Below are positions 59,312 through 64,000 of a stretch of DNA of 64,000 bases, piece after piece. Under the pieces are notes generated by a model that was not told the origin of the DNA, ran no database searches, and was given only the letters and a program-made list of their open reading frames with translations. How positions within the stretch are numbered: position 1 is the first letter of the stretch; each line of letters begins with the position of its first letter. The position numbers and the translations under genes were made by a program. The stretch lies in contig CAWHQR010000002.1 in assembly GCA_963831605.1 (NCBI GenBank), positions 124,001 through 188,000 on the forward strand, in the 5' to 3' direction. This DNA is from DASUPK01 sp963831605. GTDB lineage: Bacteria; Actinomycetota; Thermoleophilia; Solirubrobacterales; 70-9.

Positions 59312-59319
<8 letters not shown>
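58882..59319 (+). CDS. NTF2-like (SnoaL-type) protein between carA and carB
   Basis: A 145-residue protein with the cone-shaped NTF2/SnoaL fold: EIEIMNRSWDAIERDDRDGF for the first helix, YHGPDGMVEFFEEWLESF, then EELGSGVILAHCRVHLESR and SMDQEIDMLMEWQDGLLRRG for the curved sheet. GTG 58882 overlaps the carA stop, and its last 8 bases overlap the likely carB start at 59312. Members bind or convert small molecules, or act as stress proteins. Nothing links this family to carbamoyl phosphate synthesis, so its place inside carAB is notable. Confidence 0.8.
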
Positions 59320-62418
<3,099 letters not shown>

Positions 62419-62422
<4 letters not shown>

Positions 62423-63300
62423 CGGCTGGAGCGGCGCGCGGAGTGGGACTGGGGGAGAGGGTGACCGCCCCCTTCGGCCGCCGCCTCTGCGAGGTGACGC
62501 GGAACATCCCATCCGGCGGCTATCGGATCTTCTCGCTGCTCGATCCGGCGGGTCCAGATCCCGCCGCCGGCCAGTTCTACATGCTTGCTGCGGAATCTGG
62601 TTGGGGCGGAGACGAGGGGCGCCCGTACCTGGCCCGGGCCTTCTCGGTCGCCGATGCCGAGAGGGAGGGCGACGGCGTCAGGTTGGACTTCCTCGTGCAG
62701 GCGGTGGGCCCCGGCACTTCGAGGCTCGCGGCGTTGGAGCCGACCGAGAGCCTCTGGATTCATGGCCCTCTCGGCCGTCCCTTCGCCGCGCCCACGGATG
62801 TGGCTCCGGCCGCCGCCGGGGCCATCCTGATCGGCGGCGGCATCGGCGTGGCGCCCCTGGCGCTGTGGCGGCGGCGCCTGCTTCGAGCCGGGGTTCCCGC
62901 GCGAGTCCTGCTCGGCTTCCGAGACCGCCCGAATTCCGGGGGTCTCGACCTCTTCGACTGCAGCGAGATCAGGCTGGCCAGCGAGGACGGGCATACGGGT
63001 CATCGCGGCTACGTCACGGACCTGCTCGCCGTGCTGCTGGAGGGGGATGACGCGGGGAGCGCGGCCGTCTACGCCTGCGGGCCGCCCGCGATGCTCGAGG
63101 CCGTGCGGGTGATGTGCGCGGACCGAGGGGTGGCCTGCGAGCTGGCCCTCGAGGCGCCGATGGCCTGCGGCTTCGGGGCCTGCTTCGGCTGCGCGATCCC
63201 GCTCAGCGGCGATCGCGGCTATATGCGCCTCTGCGTCGACGGGCCGGTGGTCCGCGGTGACGAGATCGAGACCGCTCTCGTCGAGGGGTCGGGCCATTGA
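62419..63300 (+). CDS. pyrK: Dihydroorotate dehydrogenase electron transfer subunit PyrK
   Basis: A 293-residue flavoprotein that carries electrons from PyrD to NAD+. LARAFSVADAER is the FAD-binding R-x-x-S-like motif, GAILIGGGIGVAPLALW the NAD(P) loop, and VYACGPPAMLEAV follows. The C-terminal MACGFGACFGCAIPL with MRLCVDGPV gives four Cys for a [2Fe-2S] cluster (C-x4-C-x2-C...C). ATG 62419 overlaps carB and its stop overlaps pyrD (TTGA). Presence of PyrK implies a class 1B dihydroorotate dehydrogenase. Confidence 0.94.
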
Positions 63301-64000
63301 CGGTCGACTTCTGCGGCATCGAGCTGCGGCATCCGGTGATCAACGGCTCGGGCACGTTCGATGCGATCGCGGCTCGCCGCGCCTTCGGGGACGCGCTGCT
63401 CGAGGAGTTCCCCTTCTCGGCCTTCGTCTCGAAGACCATCACGCCGGAGCCGCGAGCCGGCAACCCGCCTCCACGGCTCTGGGAGACGCCCTCGGGTTTG
63501 ATCAACTCGATCGGATTGCCCAATAAGGGCCTCGACGGCTTCCTGGATCACGATCTTCCTCAGCTCGCCGATCTTCCGGTGCCACTGATCGTCTCGGTGA
63601 TGGGAACCAGCCACGACGAGTTCGGGACACTCGTCGAGGGGGTCGGCGATCGCGAGGAGGTGTCGGCTCTCGAGCTCAACGTCTCCTGTCCGAACGTCAA
63701 GTCGGGGCTCATCGTCGGGGAGTCGCCCGAGGAGGCAAAATCCCTGCTCAGCGCCATGAAACCGCTGACCGAGAAGCCGCTGATCGTGAAGCTCACCCCG
63801 AACATCGCCGACCCGGTCCCCGTCGCGATCGCCGCGGAGGAGGGGGGAGCCGACGCGGTCTCCCTGATCAACACACTGCGAGCCGTCGCGTTCGATCCGG
63901 AGAAGGGCGAGCGCTGGCTCGGCGGCGGCACGGGCGGGCTCTCCGGGCCGGCGGTGCGCGCCGTGGCGCTGGCGCAGGTTCATGCCGTGGCCGGCTCGGT
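63297..64000 (+). CDS. pyrD: Dihydroorotate dehydrogenase, class 1B (3' end beyond window)
   Basis: The first 234 residues from TTG 63297. FCGIELRHPVINGSGTFDA opens the FMN barrel, FVSKTITPEPRAGNPPPRLW follows, and GLINSIGLPNKGLDGFL, LELNVSCPNVKSG (catalytic Cys at NVSCPN) and IVKLTPNIADP are the class 1 motifs. A Cys rather than Ser as base, together with adjacent pyrK, marks class 1B (NAD-linked). The reading frame is open at the window edge. It is coupled to pyrK by TTGA. Confidence 0.95.
   Translation, partial: MTVDFCGIELRHPVINGSGTFDAIAARRAFGDALLEEFPFSAFVSKTITPEPRAGNPPPRLWETPSGLINSIGLPNKGLDGFLDHDLPQLADLPVPLIVSVMGTSHDEFGTLVEGVGDREEVSALELNVSCPNVKSGLIVGESPEEAKSLLSAMKPLTEKPLIVKLTPNIADPVPVAIAAEEGGADAVSLINTLRAVAFDPEKGERWLGGGTGGLSGPAVRAVALAQVHAVAGS

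Overview
The window is a single high-GC stretch, almost fully coding, with many ATGA, GTGA and TTGA stop/start overlaps and frequent GTG and TTG starts. Gene order pdxS-pdxT, yebC, ruvC-ruvA-ruvB, secDF, relA is the conserved actinobacterial arrangement. Together with DUF2630, GAP-family, DUF2252 and DUF5996 genes this points to an actinobacterium, most likely of class Thermoleophilia (Solirubrobacterales-like). The class assignment is inference. Nothing suggests a plasmid or a large prophage, and no CRISPR array or rRNA gene was seen.

Positions 1-13500 hold small stress, detoxification and housekeeping genes: hydrolases, a VOC protein, atypical oxidoreductases, greA, lipid kinase and phosphatase genes, and a SigJ-like sigma factor with its YCII partner. 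Positions 13238-20912 form a light or photo-oxidative stress cassette. A CarH/LitR-like B12-binding MerR regulator and a photolyase are followed by an NAD(P)-binding oxidoreductase on one side. On the other side are SDR, SRPBCC, FAD oxidoreductase and DUF1365 genes. The divergent control region carries two in-phase arrays of 11-bp direct repeats that fit the CarH operator pattern.

Positions 20900-30400 contain secreted proteins (several with P-domain-like sandwiches or repeats), an RpiR regulator, the two-subunit PLP synthase and an M29 aminopeptidase. Positions 30454-42622 are the DNA repair, secretion and stringent-response block: ruvCAB, a zinc-ribbon protein where yajC is expected, a fused SecDF, recJ and relA. 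A DUF559/AbiEi-like gene sits between two matching 37-nt hairpins in front of recJ and looks like a one-gene mobile cassette. A dispersed 96-98 nt structured repeat follows ruvB and recurs about 11.6 kb away.

Positions 42687-53144 hold secreted proteins, two HIT proteins, a lipid kinase, a metallo-hydrolase, a phosphohexomutase, CorA, a SAM riboswitch with a readable terminator/antiterminator switch in front of threonine synthase, a MoaD-like protein and tRNA-Arg(CCG). RNase Z follows. From 54258 to the window end runs a tightly coupled pyrimidine operon: PyrR site, pyrR, pyrB, pyrC, an isochorismatase-like gene, carA, an NTF2-like gene, carB, pyrK and pyrD (cut by the window edge). Three genes show apparent single-base frameshifts (near 8568, 21215 and 53009), so either several genes are decaying or the assembly has indel errors.
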